A stretch of DNA of 64,000 nucleotides from Salegentibacter sp. Lineage in GTDB: Bacteria; Bacteroidota; Bacteroidia; Flavobacteriales; Flavobacteriaceae. The notes beneath the pieces are model-generated. The model searched no databases. It was not told the origin of the DNA and saw only the letters and a program-made list of their open reading frames with translations. Positions 24,847 to 34,376 of the stretch are shown here, piece after piece. The first letter of the stretch is position 1. Every line of letters starts with the position of its first letter. The DNA is taken from the NCBI GenBank assembly GCA_024635795.1, contig JAGXIH010000017.1:124001-188000 (forward strand). Reading direction: 5' to 3'. Position numbers and translations under genes: made by a program.

Positions 24847-26097
24847 TTAAATTTTATAAGTTAAACCAAGACCCGGGATAAAAGCTGATGTCTTATAAGT
24901 ACCTTCAAAAGGCACTCTTTGTCCGTCTTCGCTATAGTAATCATAAGATTCATCAACTTCCTTATAACGGTTATACAGGAAAGATGCATCTATGGACAGC
25001 CTGTCGTTAACATTTACAGAAAGACCACCGGTGAAGCCCTGCGCATCGTTTCTAGGTGTTTCAGGAGCAAAATAACCCGATTGCACTGGAGACTCATCAA
25101 AGTAGTAACCTACCCTAAGGGTAAACATTTCATTTGCCAGATACTGCATTCCGAAGCGGTAAGTTGCAGCATCTTTATAATTTCTCGCATTCTGAGAGTC
25201 GGGAATGTTCGGATTTGCAAAATCAATATCCAAAGATTCATATACGCTCCAGTAAGTACGATTATAATCAACCGCCAACAACCATTTATCGAGTAATTGA
25301 TAAGAAAACCCAACCGAAAGTTCGGCAGGAAGAGGCAGTGTGGCATCAAAGGCAGTATCTTCAAACGGAGTTAAAGGAGAGTTAGGGATATTTTGGAAAT
25401 CTGCATCCCCACCTTCAGCATCCATCATTATTTCTGAGCGGTAATTAAGACCAACTGTCAATCTATCGGTGGGTTTATACATTGCACTGGCAGACCACCC
25501 AAAAGCACTTACCCCGGTGGCGTCTACAGTAACGTTAGAACGATTTCCTTCAAGATCGGTTAAGGTTCTGTTCAGGTTTCGGTTAAAATTAACACCACCT
25601 GTTACATAGATGGGACCTCCACCAACACTAAGATTATCAGTAATTTTCACTGAAGCCAGGGCTTGAATGTAAATCGCTTTTAGGTCGATATTATTCACCA
25701 AATGCGATCCAGACCAGTCGGTTGGCCATTCTACGGTACTACCGTAGGGCGTATAAGCAGCAAGTCCAAGACTTAGCCAATCATTCATCTTGTAAGAAAA
25801 ATAAGCGTAAAAAGGAGTTCCCACCGGACTATCGGTGCGGTATGTTTCACCAAATTGATCATTTTGCCATGCTACCTCAGAGAATACGGCGCTGGCACCT
25901 ACAGCCATATTAATTTTGTTTTCCAGGTACACCAACCCGGCAGGGTTAAAAAAAGCGAGTTCAGCATTGTTCACCACGGCCACACCGGTGTGGCCCATAG
26001 CAAGAGAGCGCTGGCCCTGTAGGCTCACCCGGTATCCTCCGGCATATGTTACGGATGCAGCCAAACCAAAAAGGCATAGAAATAATAGTTTTTTCAT
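24847..26097 (-). CDS. FadL/OmpP1/TodX-type outer-membrane transporter
   Basis: 416 residues with a signal peptide ending TYAGG. The N-terminal hatch motif GYRVSLQGQRSLAMGHTG, then NNAELAFFNPAGLVYL, is characteristic of the FadL family, followed by a 14-strand barrel with a final aromatic-containing strand (GLGLTYKI). FadL proteins pass long-chain fatty acids or other hydrophobic compounds across the outer membrane. It is the first gene of a two-gene unit with the SGNH lipoprotein and has its own promoter at 26142-26171. Confidence 0.92.
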   Translation of the reverse strand: MKKLLFLCLFGLAASVTYAGGYRVSLQGQRSLAMGHTGVAVVNNAELAFFNPAGLVYLENKINMAVGASAVFSEVAWQNDQFGETYRTDSPVGTPFYAYFSYKMNDWLSLGLAAYTPYGSTVEWPTDWSGSHLVNNIDLKAIYIQALASVKITDNLSVGGGPIYVTGGVNFNRNLNRTLTDLEGNRSNVTVDATGVSAFGWSASAMYKPTDRLTVGLNYRSEIMMDAEGGDADFQNIPNSPLTPFEDTAFDATLPLPAELSVGFSYQLLDKWLLAVDYNRTYWSVYESLDIDFANPNIPDSQNARNYKDAATYRFGMQYLANEMFTLRVGYYFDESPVQSGYFAPETPRNDAQGFTGGLSVNVNDRLSIDASFLYNRYKEVDESYDYYSEDGQRVPFEGTYKTSAFIPGLGLTYKI

Positions 26098-26141
26098 AAT
26101 TGAATTGGGATTAATAATGGTATTTAATAAAATAGTCTCTT

Positions 26142-26171
26142 CAAAAATAGAACAAATTAGAAAGTATGCAA
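26142..26171 (-). promoter_or_regulatory. Promoter of the FadL/SGNH unit (TTG, 19 nt, TATTTTTG)
   Basis: On the - strand TATTTTTG (26142-26149) is preceded by TTG (26169-26171) at 19 nt. It lies 44 nt before the FadL ATG. Confidence 0.75.
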
Positions 26172-26218
26172 TGAATCAGATCAATTTATTATGCATACAT
26201 AACGATTCCAGGGTAAAT

Positions 26219-26980
26219 TTAAAGAAATTTCAGCACAGCTTCATAAAAAGCTTCACTATTCTCGGCGTGGACCCAGTGACCCGCATCGGGAATGCTTATG
26301 ATTTCGGCTTTTGGAAATTGATTTTTTATGGAAGCTTCATCTTCTGCAGTAATATAATCTGAATTCTCCCCTCTAATGAATAAGGTTTCTCCTTCATATT
26401 TCTGATCTTCGGGCAGCGCCTCTCCAACCTTCTCTATATTGACCTTTAAAGCTGAAAGATTGAGCTTAAGACAAAGCTTGTCCTGAGACTCCCTTTCCAG
26501 GTTCTTCAGCAAGAATAACCTGATGCCTTTATTGGAGATAAATTCCTTCAGGAGATTCTCCGCTTCTTTTCTCGAACTTAGGTTGGCTTCTTCCAGGGCT
26601 GTTAATCCATCCAGAATTTGTTGGTGATGGGGCGCATAATATTTTGGCGCGATATCTACTATAATGAGCTTTTTCACCAGGTCAGGGTTTTGGGCAGCCA
26701 TTAGCATAGCCGCTTTTCCGCCCATAGAATGCCCCAATAATATGATATCGGAAAGATTATGCTGCTTGCAGTATTCCACTATATCATCGGCCATTATTTG
26801 ATAGTCAAAATCATCACTGTGCGGACTTTTCCCGTGGTTTCTTTGGTCTATAAGATGCACCTCATAACCTGCCTCGGCAAACTGGCCGCCCAGGGTTTTC
26901 CAGTTATCTCCCATTCCCAAAAACCCGTGCAGAAAGAGAAAGGGCTTACCTTCTCCAAGAATATTTGAATGTAATTTCAT
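26219..26980 (-). CDS. Alpha/beta-fold hydrolase (YbfF-like esterase)
   Basis: 253 residues. LHGFLGMGDNWKTL forms the oxyanion region, LLGHSMGGKAAM the nucleophile elbow (Ser about 96), and the catalytic His sits in DAGHWVHAE near the C-terminus; the acid is probably in FIRGENSDYI. It resembles the E. coli YbfF esterase of short acyl or acyl-CoA esters. It starts 10 nt after pdxJ and is co-transcribed with it, a common pairing in flavobacteria with no obvious metabolic link. No signal peptide. Confidence 0.88.
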   Translation of the reverse strand: MKLHSNILGEGKPFLFLHGFLGMGDNWKTLGGQFAEAGYEVHLIDQRNHGKSPHSDDFDYQIMADDIVEYCKQHNLSDIILLGHSMGGKAAMLMAAQNPDLVKKLIIVDIAPKYYAPHHQQILDGLTALEEANLSSRKEAENLLKEFISNKGIRLFLLKNLERESQDKLCLKLNLSALKVNIEKVGEALPEDQKYEGETLFIRGENSDYITAEDEASIKNQFPKAEIISIPDAGHWVHAENSEAFYEAVLKFL

Positions 26981-26990
26981 AACAAAGCTT

Positions 26991-27707
26991 CTATTTTAAT
27001 AGTTCAAGATACCTTTTTACAGTGGTTTCCAAACCTAAATATAAAGCTTCAGAAATTAAAGCATGCCCTATAGATACTTCATCAAGAAAAGGCACTTCTT
27101 CATTAAAATATTTCAGATTTTCCAGGGAAAGATCATGACCGGCATTTACACCCAGACCAAGTTCATGGGCCTTTCGGGCACATTCGGCATAGGGTTTCAC
27201 CCCGGCTTTATGTCCTTCAGAAAACGACAGAGCGAAGGCCTCGGTATACAATTCAATACGGTCTGTCCCCGTTTTTGCGGCACCTTCAATCTGGTTTATT
27301 TCGGGATCGACAAAGATCGAGGTGCGAATTCCGTTATTTTTAAATTCTGAAATGACCTCTCTTAAAAAATCCCGGTATTTTACAGTATCCCAACCCGCGT
27401 TAGAGGTGATAGCATCTTCAGCATCGGGCACCAGGGTAACCTGTGCAGGTTTCACTTCCAGTACAAGGTCTATGATTTTTTTTACAGGATTTCCTTCAAT
27501 ATTGAATTCTGTTTTGAGAAGCGGTTTTAACTCCAACACATCACTGTAGCGAATGTGTCTTTCGTCTGGACGCGGGTGAACAGTTATTCCCTCGGCTCCG
27601 AATTTTTCAATATCCAAAGCTGTTTGCAGCACATTAGGGATATTCCCACCGCGGGCATTCCGGAGAGTGGCAATTTTATTGATATTAACGCTTAATTTGG
27701 TCATCAT
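26991..27707 (-). CDS. pdxJ: Pyridoxine 5'-phosphate synthase
   Basis: 238 residues, the normal PdxJ length. Family motifs are [35 protein letters not shown] (about 36-53), QVTLVPD and [13 protein letters not shown], with the catalytic Glu in the EGNPV region. It condenses 3-amino-2-oxopropyl phosphate with deoxyxylulose 5-phosphate to pyridoxine 5'-phosphate. It is the first gene of a unit with the alpha/beta hydrolase. Confidence 0.95.
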   Translation of the reverse strand: MMTKLSVNINKIATLRNARGGNIPNVLQTALDIEKFGAEGITVHPRPDERHIRYSDVLELKPLLKTEFNIEGNPVKKIIDLVLEVKPAQVTLVPDAEDAITSNAGWDTVKYRDFLREVISEFKNNGIRTSIFVDPEINQIEGAAKTGTDRIELYTEAFALSFSEGHKAGVKPYAECARKAHELGLGVNAGHDLSLENLKYFNEEVPFLDEVSIGHALISEALYLGLETTVKRYLELLK

Positions 27708-27723
27708 TTTGGCTTTAGATTAA

Positions 27724-27731
27724 CAAAAATA
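27724..27731 (-). promoter_or_regulatory. pdxJ: -7 box (TATTTTTG) of pdxJ
   Basis: On the - strand TATTTTTG lies 16 nt before the pdxJ ATG. The -33 TTG is not at standard spacing. Confidence 0.55.
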
Positions 27732-27794
27732 CAAACTTGCCAATGCCCTAATGAATTTTATTTTAATTAATTTGCACAAATAAGGACGAGGGAT

Positions 27795-28451
27795 ATGAAC
27801 ATAGAAGATTTTATTATTAACGATGTCTCGATTTGTCATTTTTCCGATAAGGTTGGAGAGATTCAAAGTTTATTCAACCAGCTTACCTATTCCCATCTCC
27901 CGGTAGAAAATAACGGGATATACATGGGCTGTATTTCAGAAAATGACATCCGCTGTTTTGAAGCAGAGAAAACCCTGGAGGATTATCAATATGCTCTGGA
28001 AGGTTTCTTTGTTAGAGAAACCGATTACTGGCTGGATATTTTAGATGCTTTTGCGCAGAACAACACTAATATTCTACCCGTTTTAGATGAGGAAAATAAA
28101 TATTTGGGATACGTAGAGCTTAATGAGATCATCTCGCTTTTTAATGAAACTCCTTTTCTAAGTGAACCGGGGAATATTATTGTGTTAGAAAAAGGCTTTA
28201 AGGATTACTCCTTTAGTGAAGTGAGCCAGATCACAGAGTCCAATAATGCCAATATTCTTGGTGTTTTTGTTTCAAAATTTGAAAACGATCTTGCTCAAAT
28301 CACTCTAAAACTAAGCCCAACGGGAATCAATGAGATCATTCAGGCCTTCAGGCGATATGGATACAGAGTAGTTTCAGAGCATCAGGAAGACAGCTTCAAC
28401 AAAAATTTAAAAGACCGCTCAAAATACTTAGATAAATACCTCAATATTTAA
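27795..28451 (+). CDS. CBS-domain protein
   Basis: 218 residues with a pair of CBS motifs (about 1-125; for example YSHLPVENNGIYMGCISEND and NILPVLDEENKYLGYVELNE) and a C-terminal ACT-like region (about 140-200). The arrangement resembles AcuB-type CBS-ACT proteins, which sense adenine nucleotides. It is 1 nt from nadK, so an ATP/NAD-related sensing function is a reasonable inference. It leads the envelope-biogenesis cluster and is divergent from pdxJ. Confidence 0.82.
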   Translation: MNIEDFIINDVSICHFSDKVGEIQSLFNQLTYSHLPVENNGIYMGCISENDIRCFEAEKTLEDYQYALEGFFVRETDYWLDILDAFAQNNTNILPVLDEENKYLGYVELNEIISLFNETPFLSEPGNIIVLEKGFKDYSFSEVSQITESNNANILGVFVSKFENDLAQITLKLSPTGINEIIQAFRRYGYRVVSEHQEDSFNKNLKDRSKYLDKYLNI

Positions 28452-28452
28452 T

Positions 28453-29337
28453 ATGAAAATTGGGATCTACGGACAGTTTTATCATACCAATGCCGGTGAA
28501 TATATCGGGCAACTTTTGGAGTTGCTGGACAATGAGAATGTAAAAGTAGTTATTGAGGAGAAGTTCTTTCAATTGATTAAACTCAATGAAACGGTTCCTG
28601 ATTCCCGGAGCCATTATGAAACTTTCACCTCTTTAGACAGGTCGTATGACCTGTTTTTTTGCATTGGAGGGGATGGGACTATTTTAAAGTCCATCAATTA
28701 TGTAAAGGACCTGGAAATTCCTATTGTTGGTATTAATACTGGGAGACTGGGCTTTTTGGCAACTATACAAAAGGAGGAGATCGAAAGCACCATCCACGGC
28801 ATCCTGAACAGGAATTTCAGCATATCCCCGCGGAGTGTTTTAAAAACCGAATGTCATCCCAATGAGCACGATCCTATTTTCAATAATGTAGCCCTTAACG
28901 AAATAGCCGTTAGCCGGAAAAACACCACCTCGATGATCACGGTTGACACCTGGCTTGACGACCAGTATCTCACTTCTTACTGGGCAGATGGGTTAATTAT
29001 TTCAACACCCACCGGCTCCACCGGATATTCCTTAAGTTGTGGCGGGCCTGTGATCACCCCAAATACAGATTCTCTTGTAATCACCCCAATCGCGCCGCAT
29101 AATTTAAACGCCAGACCACTGGTAATTAAAGACAACACAAGGATAACACTTCGGGTTTCGGGACGGGAAGATTCCCATTTACTATCTATGGATTCCCGGA
29201 TTGCTTCATTAAAGAATGACACAAAAATCACCATTACCAAAGCACCCTACACAATAAATATTGTTGAATTGAATGAGCAAAGCTTCCTGTATACCCTGCG
29301 CAAGAAACTTTTATGGGGAGAAGATAAGCGTAATTAA
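28453..29337 (+). CDS. nadK: NAD kinase
   Basis: 294 residues. The ATP-binding motif FCIGGDGTILKS (about 73-84) and the NAD-binding STPTGSTGYSLSCGGPVITP (about 183-202) are intact. It phosphorylates NAD to NADP in the cytosol. It follows the CBS gene by 1 nt and precedes porG, which has its own promoter. Confidence 0.95.
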   Translation: MKIGIYGQFYHTNAGEYIGQLLELLDNENVKVVIEEKFFQLIKLNETVPDSRSHYETFTSLDRSYDLFFCIGGDGTILKSINYVKDLEIPIVGINTGRLGFLATIQKEEIESTIHGILNRNFSISPRSVLKTECHPNEHDPIFNNVALNEIAVSRKNTTSMITVDTWLDDQYLTSYWADGLIISTPTGSTGYSLSCGGPVITPNTDSLVITPIAPHNLNARPLVIKDNTRITLRVSGREDSHLLSMDSRIASLKNDTKITITKAPYTINIVELNEQSFLYTLRKKLLWGEDKRN

Positions 29338-29391
29338 GCAATAAAAGTTTTCTAAAACTGTTTATGAATATGTACAAAACTGCTCAAATTA

Positions 29392-29420
29392 TTGTAGAGC
29401 AAACATTATTGTTATATTTG
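29392..29420 (+). promoter_or_regulatory. porG: Promoter of the porG-uppS-bamA cluster (TTG, 18 nt, TATATTTG)
   Basis: TTG at 29392-29394 and TATATTTG at 29413-29420 are spaced by 18 nt, and the ATG follows 17 nt later. This is among the best matches to the Bacteroidota consensus in the window. Confidence 0.8.
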
Positions 29421-29437
29421 CAAACTTTTGAAAACCT

Positions 29438-30139
29438 ATGAGGTACCTAATAGCTTTTGTAATCATGTTTGCTTACTCGGCTAACACATATTCACAGACC
29501 TTTGAGGCAGGCCCATTTATAGGAGGTGCTAACTACATAGGGGATGTAGGTAGAACTAATTATGTATTACCCAATTCCCTGGTTTTTGGAGGACTTGTAA
29601 AATGGAATCGAAGCCCGAGACATGCATTCAGATTATCCTTGCTTTTTGCTGAAATTAACGCCGATGACAACAAATCTTCAGAAAACCGAAGAGTGCAAAG
29701 AGGTTATTCTTTCAGCAACAGTATCGCTGAAGCGTCTTTAGGTGTGGAATTTAATTTCTGGGATTTTGACCTTCATCAGGGACATCCGCAAAGTTCGCCC
29801 TATCTTTACACCGGGATAACCTATTTTAGGGCTGATCATCTTTATTTGAAAAATGGTCGCGCCAACAATCTGGTTAATGAAGGTACCAACTGGTCTTTTG
29901 CCATCCCGATGGTAATTGGTTATAAAGAAAGCATCACAAAACATATTGTGGGGGCTTTTGAAATTGGGGCTCGCTATACCTTCACCGATAACCTTGATGG
30001 TAGCTGGCCCGAAGAATTATTAGACAGGCGGGATCCGCCAATTGAATTTGGAAACCGAAATACAAACGACTGGTATGTGTTTACGGGGGTGAACTTCACC
30101 TTTTCCTGGGGTCGAAGACCTTGTTACCGGAATTTTTAA
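29438..30139 (+). CDS. porG: PorG-like outer-membrane protein (DUF6089)
   Basis: 233 residues with a signal peptide ending ANTYSQ and an eight-strand beta-barrel. The DUF6089 start EAGPFIGGANYIGDVGR and the end FTFSWGRRPCYRNF are conserved. In Porphyromonas PorG is an outer-membrane part of the type IX secretion system, interacting with the PorK/PorN ring, and is encoded directly upstream of uppS, bamA and two skp-like genes, the same order as here. It is separated from uppS by 1 nt. Confidence 0.85.
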   Translation: MRYLIAFVIMFAYSANTYSQTFEAGPFIGGANYIGDVGRTNYVLPNSLVFGGLVKWNRSPRHAFRLSLLFAEINADDNKSSENRRVQRGYSFSNSIAEASLGVEFNFWDFDLHQGHPQSSPYLYTGITYFRADHLYLKNGRANNLVNEGTNWSFAIPMVIGYKESITKHIVGAFEIGARYTFTDNLDGSWPEELLDRRDPPIEFGNRNTNDWYVFTGVNFTFSWGRRPCYRNF

Positions 30140-30140
30140 T

Positions 30141-30881
30141 ATGGATTACAAAGAAAAAATTAACCTTAAGAAACTGCCTAAACACATTGCCTTAATTATG
30201 GATGGCAATGGACGCTGGGCAAAGCAGCAGGGTTTTTTAAGGATTAAGGGGCACGAACAAGGCACCACAGCGGTACGCGATGTCGTGGAAGGAGCTGCCG
30301 AAATCGGCGTGGAGCATCTCACCCTTTATGCTTTTTCTACCGAGAACTGGAACAGGCCCAAACTGGAAGTTCAAACCTTAATGAGACTTCTGGTTTCTTC
30401 ACTTCGGAAAGAAATTACTACCCTTCAGGATAACAATATACGTTTAAATGCCATTGGAAATTTGGATAATCTTCCCAAAAAAGCACACCGCGAACTACTG
30501 GAAGTTATCGATAAAACCAAGGGCAATAATCGAATGGTTTTAACCCTCGCCTTAAGCTATGGTTCCCGCGAAGAGTTAACCAGCGCGGTGAAGGAAATAA
30601 GCCTGAAAGTTAAAAACAACGAAATTTCTGCTGAAGCTATTGATGAATCAGTTATAAATAAGCATCTTTACACCCGAAATTTACCAGATGTAGATCTGCT
30701 TGTTAGAACAAGCGGTGAGCAGCGCATAAGCAATTTCCTTTTATGGCAAATAGCTTATGCAGAGTTATATTTTACAGAACTATTATGGCCGGATTTCAGA
30801 AAAGAAAATCTTTTTGAAGCCATTTACAATTATCAAAATAGAGAACGACGATTTGGAAAAACCAGTGAGCAACTCAGTTAG
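30141..30881 (+). CDS. uppS: Isoprenyl transferase (undecaprenyl diphosphate synthase)
   Basis: 246 residues of the cis-prenyltransferase family: IALIMDGNGRWAKQQG (catalytic Asp and diphosphate loop), LYAFSTENWNRP, and the C-terminal LLVRTSGEQRISNFLLWQ with YAELYFTELLWPDF. It makes undecaprenyl diphosphate, the lipid carrier for peptidoglycan and surface glycans. It lies in an envelope operon and uses isopentenyl diphosphate, here supplied by the mevalonate genes at 10859-12930. Confidence 0.96.
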   Translation: MDYKEKINLKKLPKHIALIMDGNGRWAKQQGFLRIKGHEQGTTAVRDVVEGAAEIGVEHLTLYAFSTENWNRPKLEVQTLMRLLVSSLRKEITTLQDNNIRLNAIGNLDNLPKKAHRELLEVIDKTKGNNRMVLTLALSYGSREELTSAVKEISLKVKNNEISAEAIDESVINKHLYTRNLPDVDLLVRTSGEQRISNFLLWQIAYAELYFTELLWPDFRKENLFEAIYNYQNRERRFGKTSEQLS

Positions 30882-30888
30882 CGCATTC

Positions 30889-33501
30889 ATGACGAAGAAG
30901 TATATAGCACTTGTAGCATTTTGTTTATTTTTAGGCACCTCCACCCAGGCACAAGACCTGCCAATTTCCGATGGTAAAAAATATATTTTAGGAGAAATAA
31001 AAGTAACCGGTAACGTTAGTTATAACGAGCAGACGGTTATCGCCTATACCGGCCTCAAGAAAGGCGAAGAAATTTATATCCCGGGAGATAAGTTGAGTAA
31101 TGTCCTTAAAAAATTATGGAAACTGGATCTTTTCAGCGATATTAATTTCTACCTTACTAATGTTGAAAACGGTGTTGCCGATCTCGAACTGGAGATTCAG
31201 GAGGTTCCAAAGCTTTCCAAAGTAAGAATCCAGGGCTTAAAAAAACGGGAACAGGAAGAACTTCTCGAAGAAAACAAACTTAGAGAAGGGGCGAAGGTTA
31301 CTGAAAACCTCATCACCACCACTAAGAACTATATCGAAAGCAAATACCGTAAAGAAGGCTATTTTAACGCTAAAGTTAATGTAAATACTACTCCGGTACA
31401 GGATACCACCGATGCCAAATCAAACCTGGTAAATATGGTTGTGGATGTAGATAAAGGCGACCGGGTGAAAATAGAGGAAATCGAATTTATCGGGAATGAA
31501 AATTTTTCAGATGCCAAGCTTAAACGCAGCATGAAAAATACCAAGCAGAAAAATCTGTTTAGGTTCTGGAAGAGATCAAAATTTGTACGGGCAGATTATC
31601 AGGAAGACAAGCAGTCTGTAATCGATAAATATAAAGAAACCGGTTACCGGGATGCCAGGATCGTTTCAGATAGTCTTATCAGAAAAGATGATGAATCCAT
31701 AGCTCTTAACTTAAAAATTGAAGAGGGAGACCAATATTATATTGGTGATATAGAATTCATAGGAAATTCAGTTTATTCTGATGACCAATTACAAAGAGTA
31801 CTCGGAATCAACAAGGGAGATATTTACAATGGCGTTCTCCTTGACAAACGCATTATGGACCAATCCAGGCCAGACGCCCAGGACCTTTCCAATCTTTATA
31901 AAAACAACGGTTATCTTTTCTCTAATATAGACCTGGTGGAAACCAATGTTTATAATGACACCATAGACTTTGAAATAAGGATCATGGAAGGAAAAGAAGC
32001 CTATTTCAATGAAATTAGGGTTACAGGTAACGATAAGACCAAAGATCACGTAATATACCGGGAATTAAGAACAAAACCCGGACAGAAATACAGTCAGGAA
32101 GATGTGGTTTCTACGGTTAGGGAACTAGGGCAATTAGGTTTCTTTGATGCCGAGCAACTGGAACCTAATTTTGTTGATCCCAACCCACAGACCGGAAAGC
32201 TCGACCTGGAATATTCAGTAGTAGAAGCAGGCGCCAGCCAGATCGAACTACAAGGTGGATATGGTGGAGGTGGTTTTATAGGAACTCTGGGGCTTTCCTT
32301 TAATAATTTTGCGCTTTCAGGTCTTTTTGACAAAGAAGCTTACAAGCCGTTGCCTATGGGTGACGGGCAATCGCTTTCATTAAGAGCACAAGCCAGTACT
32401 TTTTACCAGACCTACAGCCTTAGTTTTATGGAGCCCTGGCTTGGAGGCAAGAAACCCGTCAGCCTGCAAACTTCTTTCTCCTTTACAAGGCAATTCCTTT
32501 TTGATTATTTAACCCGTAGAGCAGATAAAAGCAGAAGCTTTGACATCCTTGGAGTAAATGTTGGCTTAGCGAAGCGTTTAACCGTGCCTGATCCATATAT
32601 CACGGTTTCCCATGCAATAGGATTCCAACGATATAACCTTAATAACTATAACACAGGACTCTTTACCTTCGGGGATGGACACTCCAATAATCTAAGCTAC
32701 ACCTTCGGGTTAACAAGAGACAATACATATCTTAATCCAATTTTCCCTACCGGAGGATCTAAATTTAAACTAACGGCTAAACTTACCCCTCCTTTTTCCC
32801 TATGGAATGATGTGGATTATGCAAACCTGGGTGAACAAAGAGAATTCCAGCTGGAAGACGAAAATGGAAATCTAATAGATCGTAATGGCGGTCGTGTGAC
32901 CCCGGAAAATGCCGTTCCAGATCAGGGGAAAATAGACCAGGAGAAATTCAATTGGTTGGAATTTTACAAAGTGAAATTTAGTGGAGAATGGTTTACACAA
33001 ATCTATGACAAACTCGTCCTTAGGACTTTTGCTGAATATGGCTTCCTTGGAGCCTACAATAATGATCGTGGGGTACCTCCTTTCGAGCGTTTCTTCCTTG
33101 GAGGAGATGGTCTTGGTGCTTTTAGTTTAGATGGAAGAGAGACGGTTCAGCTTAGAGGTTACCCTAACCAGTCTGTAGTACCTATAGACAGACCAACAGG
33201 ATCGACTGATGATGGAGCTACCATTTTCAATAAATATTCACTTGAATTAAGATACCCTATTACGCTTAAGCCTTCCGCATCTATTTATGCTTTAACATTC
33301 TTAGAAGCGGGTGCCTCATATGACAATTTTAAAGACTACAATCCTTTCCAGCTTAACAGATCGGCAGGTGCAGGTTTAAGAATTTTCATGCCGGCCTTCG
33401 GTTTATTAGGTATTGACTTTGGTTACGGGTTTGATCCTATTGTTGGAAGTCCTGGCGCAAATGGATGGGAAACACATTTTATCATAGGGCAACAGTTTTA
33501 A
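30889..33501 (+). CDS. bamA: Outer-membrane protein assembly factor BamA
   Basis: 870 residues from the ATG at 30889, which starts a signal peptide (KKYIALVAFCLFLGTSTQAQ); an earlier in-frame ATG at 30757 overlaps uppS by 125 nt and is rejected. Five POTRA domains (about 25-420) precede a 16-strand Omp85 barrel. The L6 motif appears as the VQLRGYPNQ segment (the VRGF/Y-type loop), and the protein ends in an aromatic residue (IIGQQF). It folds outer-membrane proteins. Its position next to Skp-like chaperones and PorG matches the standard Bacteroidota cluster. Confidence 0.95.
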   Translation: MTKKYIALVAFCLFLGTSTQAQDLPISDGKKYILGEIKVTGNVSYNEQTVIAYTGLKKGEEIYIPGDKLSNVLKKLWKLDLFSDINFYLTNVENGVADLELEIQEVPKLSKVRIQGLKKREQEELLEENKLREGAKVTENLITTTKNYIESKYRKEGYFNAKVNVNTTPVQDTTDAKSNLVNMVVDVDKGDRVKIEEIEFIGNENFSDAKLKRSMKNTKQKNLFRFWKRSKFVRADYQEDKQSVIDKYKETGYRDARIVSDSLIRKDDESIALNLKIEEGDQYYIGDIEFIGNSVYSDDQLQRVLGINKGDIYNGVLLDKRIMDQSRPDAQDLSNLYKNNGYLFSNIDLVETNVYNDTIDFEIRIMEGKEAYFNEIRVTGNDKTKDHVIYRELRTKPGQKYSQEDVVSTVRELGQLGFFDAEQLEPNFVDPNPQTGKLDLEYSVVEAGASQIELQGGYGGGGFIGTLGLSFNNFALSGLFDKEAYKPLPMGDGQSLSLRAQASTFYQTYSLSFMEPWLGGKKPVSLQTSFSFTRQFLFDYLTRRADKSRSFDILGVNVGLAKRLTVPDPYITVSHAIGFQRYNLNNYNTGLFTFGDGHSNNLSYTFGLTRDNTYLNPIFPTGGSKFKLTAKLTPPFSLWNDVDYANLGEQREFQLEDENGNLIDRNGGRVTPENAVPDQGKIDQEKFNWLEFYKVKFSGEWFTQIYDKLVLRTFAEYGFLGAYNNDRGVPPFERFFLGGDGLGAFSLDGRETVQLRGYPNQSVVPIDRPTGSTDDGATIFNKYSLELRYPITLKPSASIYALTFLEAGASYDNFKDYNPFQLNRSAGAGLRIFMPAFGLLGIDFGYGFDPIVGSPGANGWETHFIIGQQF

Positions 33502-33531
33502 ATTGGCACGATATTTTCTATATTCGGTAAT

Positions 33532-34335
33532 ATGAAAAGAATCCTCCTTATTTCACTAATAATCCTCATCGGGAATTTTGGAGCAAATGCTCAAAAGTCT
33601 TTCCGTATTGGTTATGTTGATATGGAATATATTCTTGAAAATGTTCCTGAATACCAGGAAGCCGCCGCACAGCTCGACACCAGAGTAAAAGACTGGCGCC
33701 AGGTTGCCGAAAAGAACAGAAGAGAGATACAAGCTTTAAAAGAGGAACTGGAAAATGAAAAACCATTACTCACCAAAGAACTTATTGAAGAACGGGAAGA
33801 AGAAATTGCCTACCGCGAAGAACAAGCCACAGAATATGAGCAAAACAGGTTTGGACCAAATGGAGATTATATAATTCAGAAGAAACAATTAGTAAGACCA
33901 ATTCAGGATCAAGTGTTCACAGCCGTTCAGGAAATTGCTAAAAACAGGAATTTGGATATGGTTTTTGACCGCACTTCTGAAAGTGGTATGATTTATGCCT
34001 CCCGTCAGTTAGATGTAAGCGATCAGGTTTTGAGAAGCATTAACAGAGCATCAAACCGTCGCCAGTTGGATTCAAAAGAAGAAATCGAACAATTTGAACG
34101 CGAGGAGAGCCGAACCGTAGAAGAAGATGCCGAAATAGCCGAAAAGGAAAAAGCGGTTAAGGACAATAAAAGCGAACGGGAAGCTCTCATTGAAGAACGA
34201 AAAAGACAACGCGACTCAATAAAAGAAGCCAGACAAAGAGAATTTGAAGAACGCCGTAAAAGGATTCTTGAAGAAAGACAAAGAAAGAAGGATTCTATCC
34301 AGGCTGTCAGAGAAAATAAAGAAAAAGAAAACTAA
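33532..34335 (+). CDS. OmpH/Skp-family periplasmic chaperone with charged C-terminal tail
   Basis: 267 residues: signal peptide ending FGANAQ, an OmpH/Skp core (about 22-175, beginning FRIGYVDMEYILENVPEYQ) with coiled-coil arms, then an about 85-residue tail consisting almost wholly of Glu, Lys and Arg heptad-like repeats (EERKRQRDSIKEARQREFEE). The core is the usual Skp-like trimer that escorts unfolded outer-membrane proteins to BamA. The tail is an extra coiled coil not found in the second copy at 34377-34886. Located 30 nt after bamA. Confidence 0.9.
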   Translation: MKRILLISLIILIGNFGANAQKSFRIGYVDMEYILENVPEYQEAAAQLDTRVKDWRQVAEKNRREIQALKEELENEKPLLTKELIEEREEEIAYREEQATEYEQNRFGPNGDYIIQKKQLVRPIQDQVFTAVQEIAKNRNLDMVFDRTSESGMIYASRQLDVSDQVLRSINRASNRRQLDSKEEIEQFEREESRTVEEDAEIAEKEKAVKDNKSEREALIEERKRQRDSIKEARQREFEERRKRILEERQRKKDSIQAVRENKEKEN

Positions 34336-34376
34336 ATAAATTAAACCTTAAACCTAACAATTAATACCCCTTTAAA

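Noticed and set aside
30757-30888. Extended N-terminus of BamA overlapping uppS
   Set aside because: It overlaps uppS by 125 nt and places a hydrophilic stretch before an otherwise perfect signal peptide starting at 30889.
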